The notes: generated by a model not told the origin, from the letters alone. 35,355 bases of DNA from Eggerthellaceae bacterium UBA5906 (GCA_002431805.1 DJEE01000171.1:3448-38802); one strand, 5' to 3'. Positions 24,152 through 32,018 are shown, numbered from the stretch's first letter. Translations and numbers: made by a program.

Positions 24152-25261
24152 GTGCCTGCAAGAAAACGTGGCTCACGGCCGCTGCCCCATGCATTGGGGC
24201 TGAAGGATATAGAACCTTTACCTGCTGCGGGCGGGGCGGGCAAGCTGGCGGCGTTTGCGGTGTACAGGCCGGGGTCGCTGGCACCGTGGTGGCTGCACCA
24301 GGGTGTGTGCGCTGCGTGGGGTTTGGACGTGTTCCGAACGGAGTTGCGCCTGGTCACCGTGTCGGAAAACGCTACGTTTTCGGTGCTGGTGGACGAAAAG
24401 CCGTACGCGATGGCGCGCGTGAGCCAGCCGGGGTATGCCGGCGGGGCGCTTGCGGTGGCGTCGGAGCTTGCGTGGGTGCGCGCGCTGGGGCGCATTGCAG
24501 ACGTGAACGTGGTGGAGCCCGTGCCCATGGCGTCGGGCTTCGATGTGGCCACCATTCGCGACGAAGGCGGGTTCGAGTGGCTGTGCGTGTGTACACGCTA
24601 CGTCCCCGGGGCCACGCTTGAGGTGCCGGCGGACCCTTCGCGCTGGTACGAAACCATCGGCGCGTGTGCCGCGCGCATGCACGAGCAATCGCGCCAGTGG
24701 CGCCCACCGCAAGGCTTCACGCGTTTTACCTGGGACATTGACGCGATGGTGGGTGACTACCCGCGCTGGGGCAGCTGGCGTGACGCGCCGCTTTCCGCCG
24801 ACGAGTCGTTTTTGTTCGACCGCGCGGAGTGGGCGGCGCGCGACGTAGTGGCACGCCAGGGCCGTACGCCGGCGAACTGGGGGCTTATCCATGCCGACCT
24901 GCGCCCTTCCAACATCATCGTTGGGCCGGACGGGCAGCTTACGCTTATCGACTTCGACGATTGCGGCTATTCGTGGTTTTTGTACGATTTCGCCGCCGCG
25001 CTTACGTTTGTGGAACATAAACCCTACGCGCCGGCGATGGCGCAGCACTGGGTGGAGGGCTACCGCAGCGTGGCCGCACTCAGCGACGCGCAGCTGGAGT
25101 TTGCCTGCGCGCTATCCATGCTGCGTCGCTTGCAGATGATTGGGTGGACGCGCAACCATTACCGCGACGCGCTGCCCGAAGGCCTGCTAGACGAGCAAAT
25201 CCCCGGCACCGTCACCTGCGCCGAACGCTACCTGGAAAACCCTCTCTGGCTGTTCGACTAA
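24152..25261 (+). CDS. APH-fold small-molecule kinase, paralog of the kinase at 14716
   Basis: The product is 369 residues; GTG start with AGGAGG six bases upstream. About 60 residues precede the usual fold start (LRLVTVSENATFSVLV). The catalytic loop is IHADLRPSN (His247, Asp249, Asn254) and the metal site is LIDFDDCGYSW (Asp267). Downstream YDFAAALTFVEHK and a terminal RRLQMIGWTRNH match the other kinase (DLAGALTFIED, RRIQMMAWMGSH), so the two are true paralogs, perhaps for different amino alcohols. As in its paralog, the N-lobe carries an Arg (MARV) where a Lys is more common. It is transcribed away from the amidase operon under a shared control region. Confidence 0.8.
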   Translation: MPARKRGSRPLPHALGLKDIEPLPAAGGAGKLAAFAVYRPGSLAPWWLHQGVCAAWGLDVFRTELRLVTVSENATFSVLVDEKPYAMARVSQPGYAGGALAVASELAWVRALGRIADVNVVEPVPMASGFDVATIRDEGGFEWLCVCTRYVPGATLEVPADPSRWYETIGACAARMHEQSRQWRPPQGFTRFTWDIDAMVGDYPRWGSWRDAPLSADESFLFDRAEWAARDVVARQGRTPANWGLIHADLRPSNIIVGPDGQLTLIDFDDCGYSWFLYDFAAALTFVEHKPYAPAMAQHWVEGYRSVAALSDAQLEFACALSMLRRLQMIGWTRNHYRDALPEGLLDEQIPGTVTCAERYLENPLWLFD

Positions 25262-25350
25262 AGCCCCAACAAGCCTACGCCTCTGCCAACAACGCCTGAT
25301 CGATATTCCATGGCTACTTCCAAACGAGTTTCTGGGAGCGTCTTGCTTCC

Positions 25351-25364
25351 TTTGCGTTCGCAAA
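25351..25364. promoter_or_regulatory. Palindrome upstream of feoAB
   Basis: TTTGCG-TT-CGCAAA is a near-perfect 14-base palindrome 115 bases before the FeoAB start, in a 217-base gap with TTGTGTAAACT-like promoter sequence beside it. It could be a metalloregulator operator. It does not match the classical Fur or DtxR boxes, so the link to iron is only by position. Confidence 0.3.
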
Positions 25365-25478
25365 ACGTTGCCTTGTGTAAACTTTTTGCGAGGCTGAAGC
25401 ATACAGGCACGAACAGCTTATTATGGGTGCGGGAAAAACGCGAAAGACGAGAACGTCGCATTGATATGGGGGAATAGC

Positions 25479-28061
25479 ATGCTGTTGAGCGAGCTTGCGC
25501 GCGGAGGCGCGGGCGTGGTCGAAGCTGTGCAGGGTGAAGGATCTGTTCGCCGACACTTACTTGATATGGGTCTGACGCCTAATGCCGTGGTCACGCTGCA
25601 GAAAATGGCGCCTATGGGCGACCCTATCCAGGTGACGGTGCGCGGTTACGAGCTGACGCTGCGCCTTAGCGAGGCGAACAACGTGCACGTGCGCCCGCTT
25701 GACCAGGCGAAAGATGTCGCATCGTCGGCCGCAGGCGCAACCGCGTCCGACGCTGCACCTGCAAACGCCCCCGCGCGGGGCGAGCGCAAGCCCATGCCGC
25801 ACCCCGGGTTAGGCGAGTTCGGCCCGGCTGAAGAGGCGTATCGCGCCCACGCGCGCCGCGCCACAGCCAAAACCGGCCCGCTCACGTTCGCTTTGGTGGG
25901 CAACCAGAACTGTGGCAAAACCACGCTGTTCAACCAGCTTACCGGCGCAAACCAGCATGTAGGCAACTTCCCGGGCGTCACGGTCGACCGTAAAGACGGT
26001 GCCATCCGCGGCCACGCCGAGGCAACCGTCACCGACCTGCCGGGCGTGTACTCGCTTTCGCCGTACTCCAACGAGGAAATCGTCACACGCGATTTTTTGC
26101 TTGACGAAAAGCCTGACGGCATCATCAACATCGTCGACGGTACGAACATCGAGCGCAACCTGTACCTCACCATGCAAATCATGGAGCTGGGCATCCCCAT
26201 GGTGTTGGCGCTGAACATGATGGACGAGGTTGAGGCCAACGGCGGCACGGTGCGCGTGAACGAATTGGAGGCTGAGCTGGGCATTCCCGTGGTGCCCATT
26301 TCCGCGGCAAAAAACGAAGGCGTTGACGAGCTGGTGGATCACGCCCTGCACGTAGCGCGTTTCGATGAGGCGCCCGGTCGCATTGACTTTTGCCCCGCAA
26401 GCGCTCACGAGCACGATCCGCTTGGCGCCGTGCACCGCTGCATTCACGCAACGGGCCACATCATCGAGCCGTTTGCCGAGCAGGCGCACATCCCTACGCG
26501 TTTTGCCGCCACGAAGATGGTTGAAGGCGACGAGCTGATCGAGCGCAAGCTTGACCTGCCCGAATCCGCCGTGTCGTCCGTGCGCGAGCTAACGGCCGCC
26601 ATGGAAGCCGATGCAGGCATGGATGCAGAGGCGGCGCTGGCAAACATGCGCTTCGCCTTCCTTGCTAATTTATGCAACTCTACGGTGGTGCGCCCGCAGG
26701 AAAGCCGCGAACACAAGCGCAGCGTTGCAGTTGACAAGCTGTTGACCGGGCGTTTTACTGGCATTCCGTGCTTTTTCGCCATCATGGCCGCCGTGTTCGT
26801 GCTGACGTTCAGCTTTGTGGGCGCTGCGCTTTCCGACCTGGTAAGCGGTGGCGTTGACTGGTGCTTGGAGGCGCTTGCCGCCGGCTGCGAGGCGTGGGGC
26901 CTTAATCCCGTGGCACAATCGCTGTTGGTAGACGGTGTGGGTGCCGGCGTGGGTGCGGTCATCGGCTTTCTGCCCACCATCGTCACGCTGTTCTTCTTCC
27001 TGTCCATTTTGGAAGACTCGGGATACATGGCGCGCGTGGCGTTTGTTATGGACCGCCCCATGCGCAAAATCGGCTTGTCGGGTCGCTCCATTGTGCCGCT
27101 GCTGATGGGCTTCGGCTGCTCGGTGCCTTCCATCATGGCCACGCGCACCCTGTCAAGCGAGCGTGACCGCAAAATGACCACCATGCTGGTGCCGTTCATG
27201 AGCTGCAGCGCAAAGCTGCCTATATATTCCCTGATCGTGGGCGCGTTTTTTCCGCGTGCCATGCAGCCGTTCGTCATGATCGGGCTGTATGCGTTCGGCG
27301 TGGTCGTGGGCATCGTGTTTGCGGCCGTGCTGAAACGGGCGCGTTTCCGCGGCCAGCCGGTGCCGTTTGTCATGGAGCTGCCGAACTACCGCCTGCCTGC
27401 TGCAAAATCCGTGGCGCGCCTGGTATGGGACAAGGCGAAGGGCTTCGTGAAGAAGGCGTTCACCGTGGTGCTTGCCGCATGCGTGATCATCTGGTTCTTG
27501 CAAACGTTCGATGTGCGCTTAAACGTGGTGGACGACGTGGACGCAAGCCTGCTCGCCGGTATTGGCGGGCTTATTGCTCCGCTGTTCGCGCCGTTGGGCT
27601 TTGGCGATTGGCGCGCGGCTACGGCCCTTATGACGGGCTTCATGGCGAAAGAGAGCGTGGTGTCAACGTTAACGCAGGTCATGGGCGAGGGCGTAGACCT
27701 TACCATGCTGTTCACACCTGCAACGGCGCTTGCGTTTCTGGCGTTTGTGCTGCTGTACACGCCGTGCGTGGCCGCCATCGCCACCGTGCGCAGCGAGCAA
27801 GGCGGCGTGCGTGCGGCGCTTGAGATGGTGCTTTTGCAGTGCGGCATCGCCTGGGTGGTTTCGCTGGCGGTGCACGTGATAACGTCGCTGGTCACCGGTA
27901 ACATTGCGGATGCGCTCAGCGTACCCGGCTTGGTGGCGGCGGTTGTAATTGTGGCTGCCATCGGCATATACCTCACGCGTCAGCGAACCGACCTCGAGCT
28001 AAAAGTAGGCTGCAAAACCTGCCCCTCAACCTGCAAACACACCGGAGGCTGCTGCCACTAG
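25479..28061 (+). CDS. feoB: Fused FeoA-FeoB ferrous iron transporter
   Basis: The product is 860 residues; the ATG at 25479 has GGGGGA upstream. Residues 1-73 are a FeoA SH3-like domain (LLSELARGGAGVVEAVQGEG, LDMGLTPNAVVTL). A linker leads to the FeoB G-domain at about 135-310 (G1 GNQNCGKTT, FPGVTVDRK, DLPGVYSLSPYSNEE, LNMMDE). Then come the membrane Gate domains, including the YMARVAFVMDR and LMGFGCSVPSIMATR segments that are typical of FeoB. The last residues are Cys-rich (CKTCPSTCKHTGGCCH) and may bind iron or an Fe-S cluster. The system imports Fe2+ under anoxic conditions, consistent with many iron-sulfur enzymes in an anaerobe. Confidence 0.9.
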   Translation: MLLSELARGGAGVVEAVQGEGSVRRHLLDMGLTPNAVVTLQKMAPMGDPIQVTVRGYELTLRLSEANNVHVRPLDQAKDVASSAAGATASDAAPANAPARGERKPMPHPGLGEFGPAEEAYRAHARRATAKTGPLTFALVGNQNCGKTTLFNQLTGANQHVGNFPGVTVDRKDGAIRGHAEATVTDLPGVYSLSPYSNEEIVTRDFLLDEKPDGIINIVDGTNIERNLYLTMQIMELGIPMVLALNMMDEVEANGGTVRVNELEAELGIPVVPISAAKNEGVDELVDHALHVARFDEAPGRIDFCPASAHEHDPLGAVHRCIHATGHIIEPFAEQAHIPTRFAATKMVEGDELIERKLDLPESAVSSVRELTAAMEADAGMDAEAALANMRFAFLANLCNSTVVRPQESREHKRSVAVDKLLTGRFTGIPCFFAIMAAVFVLTFSFVGAALSDLVSGGVDWCLEALAAGCEAWGLNPVAQSLLVDGVGAGVGAVIGFLPTIVTLFFFLSILEDSGYMARVAFVMDRPMRKIGLSGRSIVPLLMGFGCSVPSIMATRTLSSERDRKMTTMLVPFMSCSAKLPIYSLIVGAFFPRAMQPFVMIGLYAFGVVVGIVFAAVLKRARFRGQPVPFVMELPNYRLPAAKSVARLVWDKAKGFVKKAFTVVLAACVIIWFLQTFDVRLNVVDDVDASLLAGIGGLIAPLFAPLGFGDWRAATALMTGFMAKESVVSTLTQVMGEGVDLTMLFTPATALAFLAFVLLYTPCVAAIATVRSEQGGVRAALEMVLLQCGIAWVVSLAVHVITSLVTGNIADALSVPGLVAAVVIVAAIGIYLTRQRTDLELKVGCKTCPSTCKHTGGCCH

Positions 28062-28083
28062 CAGAAGCGCAGTTGCGCTGACG

Positions 28084-28275
28084 TTATTCAAATCGTGCTT
28101 GCAGCGTTTTGAGCGCATTGCCGGGCGTGAGCGCTGCAACGGGCGCGTGGGCTATCAGCTGCTGGTCGTTCGTAACCAGAAGCGTGGCTTTTGCCTGGTC
28201 AGCTGCGGCAAGCACCAAGTTGTCTTCGAAATCGTCATGTACGGTTCGCATTTTGGCCGCATACCACACGTCGGC
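28084..28275 (-). pseudogene. C-terminal remnant of a PIN-domain (VapC-like) toxin
   Basis: About 63 codons read as the second half of a PIN_3-type nuclease: DDFEDNLVLAAADQAKATLLVTND...LTPGNAL, with the acidic DFED and VTND motifs. The N-terminal half with the first catalytic Asp is missing. The frame continues upstream to 28542, but there it runs through Cys-rich repeats (GCAAACGCAC recurring) and then one arm of an inverted repeat, so that part is unlikely to be protein. No antitoxin gene is next to it. It is probably a decayed toxin. Confidence 0.6.
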
Positions 28276-28471
28276 CTGCGCCGCCTGCGTTGCGCATGTC
28301 TGCGTTTCGTCAGCTCGCAAGCCCCGCATCTTGCAAACGCACGTCGCGCAAGCCTGCAAGTTCGGTGCCCCGCAAACGCACATCATGCAAGCGCACCTCG
28401 CAATCGAGGGCTCCATCTGCGTAGCGCGCATGCTTAAGAGGTCGTTGCCCGTCCCCATAGGTGCGTCAGCC

Positions 28472-28714
28472 ATTCCAATATGCAGCGAAAACGACGGTTT
28501 TTCGGCAGGATCGCGACATGTTGGAATGCAATTCGCTTTCAAATAGGCAATTTTGTTCTACATGCAACAAAATGAGGCGTGAAAAGGGTTGATAATACGA
28601 TAAAGCTAACAGAAAGTAGGGCAAAAGCGTGCTTTGCGTCGCCAATATGGCCAAACGCGTTCCAATTACTTGCGAAGTTGCCGAAAAACCGTCATGTTCG
28701 CTGTAAGTTGGAAC
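28472..28714. repeat. 243-bp inverted-repeat structure with 58-bp arms
   Basis: Bases 28472-28529 and the complement of 28657-28714 are the same length and match in 43 of 58 positions. Each arm is bounded by TTCCAA and TTGGAA and shares CAGCGAA and GACGGTTTTTCGGCA. The middle is AT-richer and holds a smaller hairpin (ATTTTGTT...AACAAAAT, about 28550-28573). It lies between the PIN remnant and the first cupin gene and looks like a decayed small mobile element. Confidence 0.65.
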
Positions 28715-28751
28715 CAGTGCCGCTTTTGCTCGTGAACGAAGGGAGTCGCTC

Positions 28752-29087
28752 GTGCCGCTTCGCAATGTGCCAACCGATGCTGCGGCGTCGCTTGCGCAGC
28801 TTATCGATATTCGCCCAGGTCAGGTGTCCAGCATGACGCTTACTCGCAATGCAGGGTTCGACCTTGTGCTGCTGGCGTTCGCGCCAGGCGAAAGCGTCAG
28901 CGAGGAGGAATACTTCGGCGACACGCTCTATTACCTGGTAGAAGGCGCGGCGTGTGTCGTGTTTTCCGACAGTCGCATTGCGCTTGAAGCGGGCCAGGTG
29001 CTGCGCGTGCCCGCGCATGTACAGCACGCTGTGGAAAGCGCAAGGGGCGAAGGCTTTAAGCTGCTGCAATTGAACGCGCACGAGTAG
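28752..29087 (+). CDS. Small cupin-domain protein 1
   Basis: The product is 111 residues, starting at GTG with GAAGGGAG upstream. The single-domain beta-barrel pattern is visible: GFDLVLLAFAPGES, LYYLVEGAACVVF, IALEAGQVLRVPAHVQHAVES. The first cupin motif lacks its usual His-x-His (SVSEEE instead), while the second keeps a His after Pro. Metal binding is therefore weakened or altered. It is probably a small-molecule-binding or stress-related cupin. A second cupin gene follows after 152 bases. Confidence 0.7.
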   Translation: MPLRNVPTDAAASLAQLIDIRPGQVSSMTLTRNAGFDLVLLAFAPGESVSEEEYFGDTLYYLVEGAACVVFSDSRIALEAGQVLRVPAHVQHAVESARGEGFKLLQLNAHE

Positions 29088-29174
29088 TGGCAGCATCTCG
29101 TCAGATACCCCCACGCATCCACGCGGCCATGGGGGGCGCAATGCGAGTGCAATAAATTAATACAACCGGTTAAA

Positions 29175-29191
29175 ATCGGTGACCGATCGGT
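29175..29191. promoter_or_regulatory. Overlapping palindromes before cupin 2
   Basis: ATCGGT-G-ACCGAT (29175-29187) overlaps the perfect palindrome ACCGATCGGT (29182-29191), about 50 bases before the cupin 2 start and next to the -10-like TTAAAAT. It is a candidate repressor site of unknown specificity. Confidence 0.4.
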
Positions 29192-29239
29192 GAAAGCAAC
29201 CATTGTCATCCCAGGTCATAACAAAGAAAGGAAACTCAA

Positions 29240-29581
29240 ATGGCTGAGCTTATCAAAAATGTAGAGCATGCGAGCATATTCTCCCTGGCCAACCTCGTTG
29301 AAATCGAGCCGGGCCGCGTGAACAGCCTTACGCTGTCGCAAACGCCGGGCTGCAAAATGACGGTGTTCGCTATCGACGCCGACGAAGGCATGGCAAGCCA
29401 TGCGGCATCGGGCGATGCGCTCATTACGGTGCTTGAGGGCACGGGCGAGATAACCGTCAACGGCGTTCCGCATCAGCTTTCCGCAGGTCAATCCATTGTT
29501 ATGACGTCTGGAAGCCCGCACAGCGTGCGTGGCGTCACCCCGTTTAAGATGCAGCTTGTTGTGGTGAAGCCCACGGAATAG
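29240..29581 (+). CDS. Small cupin-domain protein 2
   Basis: The product is 113 residues; ATG with AAAGGA upstream. Cupin pattern: CKMTVFAIDADEGMASHAA, ALITVLEGTGEITVNG, LSAGQSIVMTSGSPHSVRG. It keeps one His in the first motif and one in the second (SPHS), more than cupin 1. The two cupins share layout (LANLVEIEPGRVNSLTL against LAQLIDIRPGQVSSMTL), so they arose by duplication. Its own promoter region suggests separate regulation. The function is unknown. Confidence 0.8.
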   Translation: MAELIKNVEHASIFSLANLVEIEPGRVNSLTLSQTPGCKMTVFAIDADEGMASHAASGDALITVLEGTGEITVNGVPHQLSAGQSIVMTSGSPHSVRGVTPFKMQLVVVKPTE

Positions 29582-29606
29582 CATTTGCTTGCGATAACGA
29601 GCACGC

Positions 29607-29754
29607 GCCGGAAAATCGCGTTAGTTTGTGACTTGCTGAGATTCGGTAAGGTAGAATCGACTTGCGTAAAGCTCTGACCTGGTGTTTTACGCGAGCGAGT
29701 TTTTATCTACCCGCCATGTTCGGATTAAGTCACAAACTAACGCGATTTTCCGGC
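29607..29754. repeat. Palindromic element copy D (diverged member)
   Basis: The 148-bp element has perfect 28-bp arms (29607-29634 and 29727-29754). Arm sequence differs from copies A-C but shares the AAAA-CGCG-TA-GTTTG order. TGACCTGG, the complement of CCAGGTCA, lies at the centre (29675-29682) in the loop of a GCGTAAA/TTTACGC hairpin. GGTAGA/TCTACC forms a third stem between arm and centre. It begins 25 bases after the cupin 2 stop. Confidence 0.8.
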
Positions 29755-29883
29755 ATGGTCGGAGTCGTTTGCGCAGAGGTAGACTTCGTGCGGCACGCCT
29801 TGCGTTTAGGATGGGCAAGATGCCGCATGTCGAGAAGCAGCTTAGGCAGGTCAACCTGAAATTGCGATAGCTACTCTTTGGTT

Positions 29884-30207
29884 GCTACGGCGCGAACAGC
29901 TCGCCGGGCATTCGCTGCCCGCCTCTAAACCCAACCGCGCCAATAGGAAATGTTAAGACTTTGTGACGATGCCGCGCTTGTGGGTTGACCTTCGCTCCAA
30001 AAGCGCGATTATAGACCGCGTTGAAACGCAAAGGGCGTTCAACCGGGACGCGAAAGCGTCCCGCACTGTTGCACCACCTGGTGCGCAAACCGTAAGGAAG
30101 CAATGATGACCTGCGCAAATCTGGACATTCGAATTATCAGCTCCATTATCTAGGGTCCGGGTTGCACCTGCTGCCCGAACCCTAACGGGCAGCTGATGGT
30201 TTCGCGA
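29884..30207 (+). ncRNA. Candidate structured leader or small RNA upstream of the MHS transporter
   Basis: Many consecutive hairpins can be drawn: GGGCA/TGCCC near 29906-29920; GTTGAA-CGC/GCG-TTCAAC at 30020-30043; GGGACGC-GAAA-GCGTCCC with a GNRA loop at 30045-30062; TTGC-ACCA/TGGT-GCAA near 30068-30088. TAGGGT-C-CGGG (30151-30161) can pair with 30174-30184, but part of that segment can instead pair with CGGGCAGC at 30186-30193. A terminator follows directly. This layout suggests an attenuator, riboswitch or independent RNA. I recognised no known class. Confidence 0.35.
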
Positions 30208-30246
30208 GCCGGAGGCTGTTTGAGAAAAACGGCCTCCGGCTTTTTT
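30208..30246 (+). terminator. Intrinsic terminator in the MHS transporter leader
   Basis: GCCGGAGGC pairs perfectly with GCCTCCGGC across a 15-base loop and is followed by TTTTTT. It stands 185 bases before the transporter start. Its loop strand GCTGTTTGAGAAAAACGGC (30215-30233) has an exact inverted copy at 30330-30348. Confidence 0.85.
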
Positions 30247-30430
30247 ACGTTGTCTCCCCGACGACGTTGGCATCTCCCCATGAACACTGCGCATGCAGAT
30301 TCACCTCACCGTATGTCAAAACTCGCCGCGCCGTTTTTCTCAAACAGCTTCCAGAGCGCAAGCCGGTTATCAAACGGCGCCGCGCAGCGCAAAGACGCGC
30401 CGTGTGGCAAGGAAAGGCAAGGCGAAGGAA

Positions 30431-31972
30431 ATGTCAGAAGAACTATTGCGAAAGCCTCTGATGAGGGGGGATAAGCGCAAAGCGCGCACCTCGAAACTCT
30501 CAAGCTTTGGGGCGAACCTGAGCGCAGGTTTTGGCCTGAAGCTCGCGCCGGCAACCGCGGGTGCGGTGCAAGCAAGTGCGCCGGATTCGCGCACCGCCAA
30601 CGTGAAGCTTGCGCGTGCGGGCATGTCTGGCACGCTGGTGCCTGCCGGTGCCGCGGCGGGCGCAGCTGTTGCCACTGCCCCCGCAAAGTCGCAGGTCAAG
30701 CGTGATTCAACGCTTGAGGTTATGGTTGCGTCCATGATTGGCACGGCCATTGAGTTCTACGATAACTACTGCTATTCCATCGCCGCGGCAAGTTATTTCG
30801 GCCTGATTTTCTTCACCGACGTTGCGAAGTCCGACCCGGTGCTGGCAACGTTGCTTGCGTTCGTCACGTTCGCCGTCAGCTTTTTGGCGCGCCCGTTCGG
30901 CAGCCTTTTGTTCGGGCACTTCGGTGACCGCTTGGGGCGCAAGAAAACCCTGGTGGCGGCCCTGATGCTTATGGGTTGTGCAACGTTTTGCGTAGGCTTG
31001 CTGCCTGGCTACGACGTGCTTGGCCCGGCGGCCGTGGTGCTGCTGTGCGTGTGTCGCGCGTGCCAGGGCCTGGGGCTTGCAGGCGAGTGGTCGGGTGCCG
31101 CGCTGGTGGCAACCGAGAACGCGCCGGCCAACAAGCGCGCGCTGTTCGGCAGCTTCCCGAACCTGGGCGCGCCCATCGGCTTTTTCTGCGCGTACGGCGT
31201 GAACCTGCTGCTTGACCTGGTGCTTTCCGCTGATGCGATGGTTGCCTGGGGCTGGCGCATCCCGTTTTTGCTCTCCTGCTTGCTGGTTGTGGTCGGCCTG
31301 GTGGTGCGCTTGCGCATGAGCGAGACGCCCGTGTACCAAAAGGCTTCCGCTGAAAATCGCACCACGAAAACCCCGCTGCGCGACCTGTGCCATCATTGGC
31401 GCCGCGTGGTGCTGGGCACGGCAACCATGTCCATCACCTACACGCTGTTCTACGTGCTTGGCACCTGGTCGCTGTCCTACGGCGTGTCTACGCTAGGCTT
31501 CACGCAGCAGCAATATTTGGGCATGCAAATGGTGTCCGTGTTCTTCTTCGCCGGGTTCATTTTGGTGGGCTGCCTGACCGCCGACAAGCGCGGCCGCAAG
31601 CCGGTTTTGCTGGTAGGCAATGTGTGCACGCTGTTGTTTGCCCTGGTAGCGCCTTCGTTGCTGGCCGCGCATAGCGTGCTTTCGGTCATGGTGTTCCTGT
31701 GCGTGGGCTTTGCCTGCATGGGCGCAATCTTCGGGCCGTGCGGTAGCTACCTGCCCGAGTTGTTCCCCGCAAAGGTGCGCTACTCCGGAGCTGGCCTGAG
31801 CTACAACCTGGCAGCCATCACCGGCGGTGCGTTCGCACCTACTATCGCGTCGGCGCTGGTCATGAGCTTCGGCATCCAGGCGCTGGGCTGGTACCTGGGC
31901 GGCATGGCTGCAGTTGCCCTGGTGGCGCTCGTGTTCTTCCGCGAAAGCAAGGACGTAGACTTCGAGAAGTAA
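30431..31972 (+). CDS. MHS-family major facilitator (metabolite:H+ symporter)
   Basis: The product is 513 residues. The ATG at 30431 is chosen for the GAAGGA just before it; the upstream open frame is not needed. Residues about 1-95 are a basic and Ala-rich soluble extension (RKARTSKLSSFGANLSAGFG), unusual for the family. From about 97 comes the MHS pattern: MVASMIGTAIEFYDNYCYS, ARPFGSLLFGHFGDRLGRKKTL (motif A), and GLAGEWSGAALVATEN. Twelve membrane helices follow. Known relatives carry citrate, proline/betaine, shikimate or ketoglutarate. The substrate here is unknown; the long structured leader suggests controlled expression. Confidence 0.8.
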   Translation: MSEELLRKPLMRGDKRKARTSKLSSFGANLSAGFGLKLAPATAGAVQASAPDSRTANVKLARAGMSGTLVPAGAAAGAAVATAPAKSQVKRDSTLEVMVASMIGTAIEFYDNYCYSIAAASYFGLIFFTDVAKSDPVLATLLAFVTFAVSFLARPFGSLLFGHFGDRLGRKKTLVAALMLMGCATFCVGLLPGYDVLGPAAVVLLCVCRACQGLGLAGEWSGAALVATENAPANKRALFGSFPNLGAPIGFFCAYGVNLLLDLVLSADAMVAWGWRIPFLLSCLLVVVGLVVRLRMSETPVYQKASAENRTTKTPLRDLCHHWRRVVLGTATMSITYTLFYVLGTWSLSYGVSTLGFTQQQYLGMQMVSVFFFAGFILVGCLTADKRGRKPVLLVGNVCTLLFALVAPSLLAAHSVLSVMVFLCVGFACMGAIFGPCGSYLPELFPAKVRYSGAGLSYNLAAITGGAFAPTIASALVMSFGIQALGWYLGGMAAVALVALVFFRESKDVDFEK

Positions 31973-31987
31973 AGCGTTAGGGTTTGC

Positions 31988-32018
31988 GCCTGCCGCCTCG
32001 ATGGCATAGGCGGCAGGC
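31988..32018. other. Hairpin after the MHS transporter
   Basis: GCCTGCCGCCT and AGGCGGCAGGC form a perfect 11-bp stem 15 bases after the stop. It has no T-run and probably protects the mRNA end. Confidence 0.5.

Noticed and set aside
28282..28542. N-terminal half of the 152-codon frame containing the PIN remnant
   Set aside because: Translation is Cys-rich repeat sequence and one arm of the 243-bp inverted repeat; no PIN start motif is present.
30020..30062. T-box-like AAGGGCG...ACCGGGACGC...CGTCCC
   Set aside because: The tRNA-acceptor-pairing TGGN bulge and stem I motifs are missing, and simple hairpins explain the segment.
29884..30246. tmRNA or RNase P RNA in the structured region
   Set aside because: The length would fit, but none of the conserved tmRNA ends or tag frame, nor the RNase P core sequences, was found on either strand.
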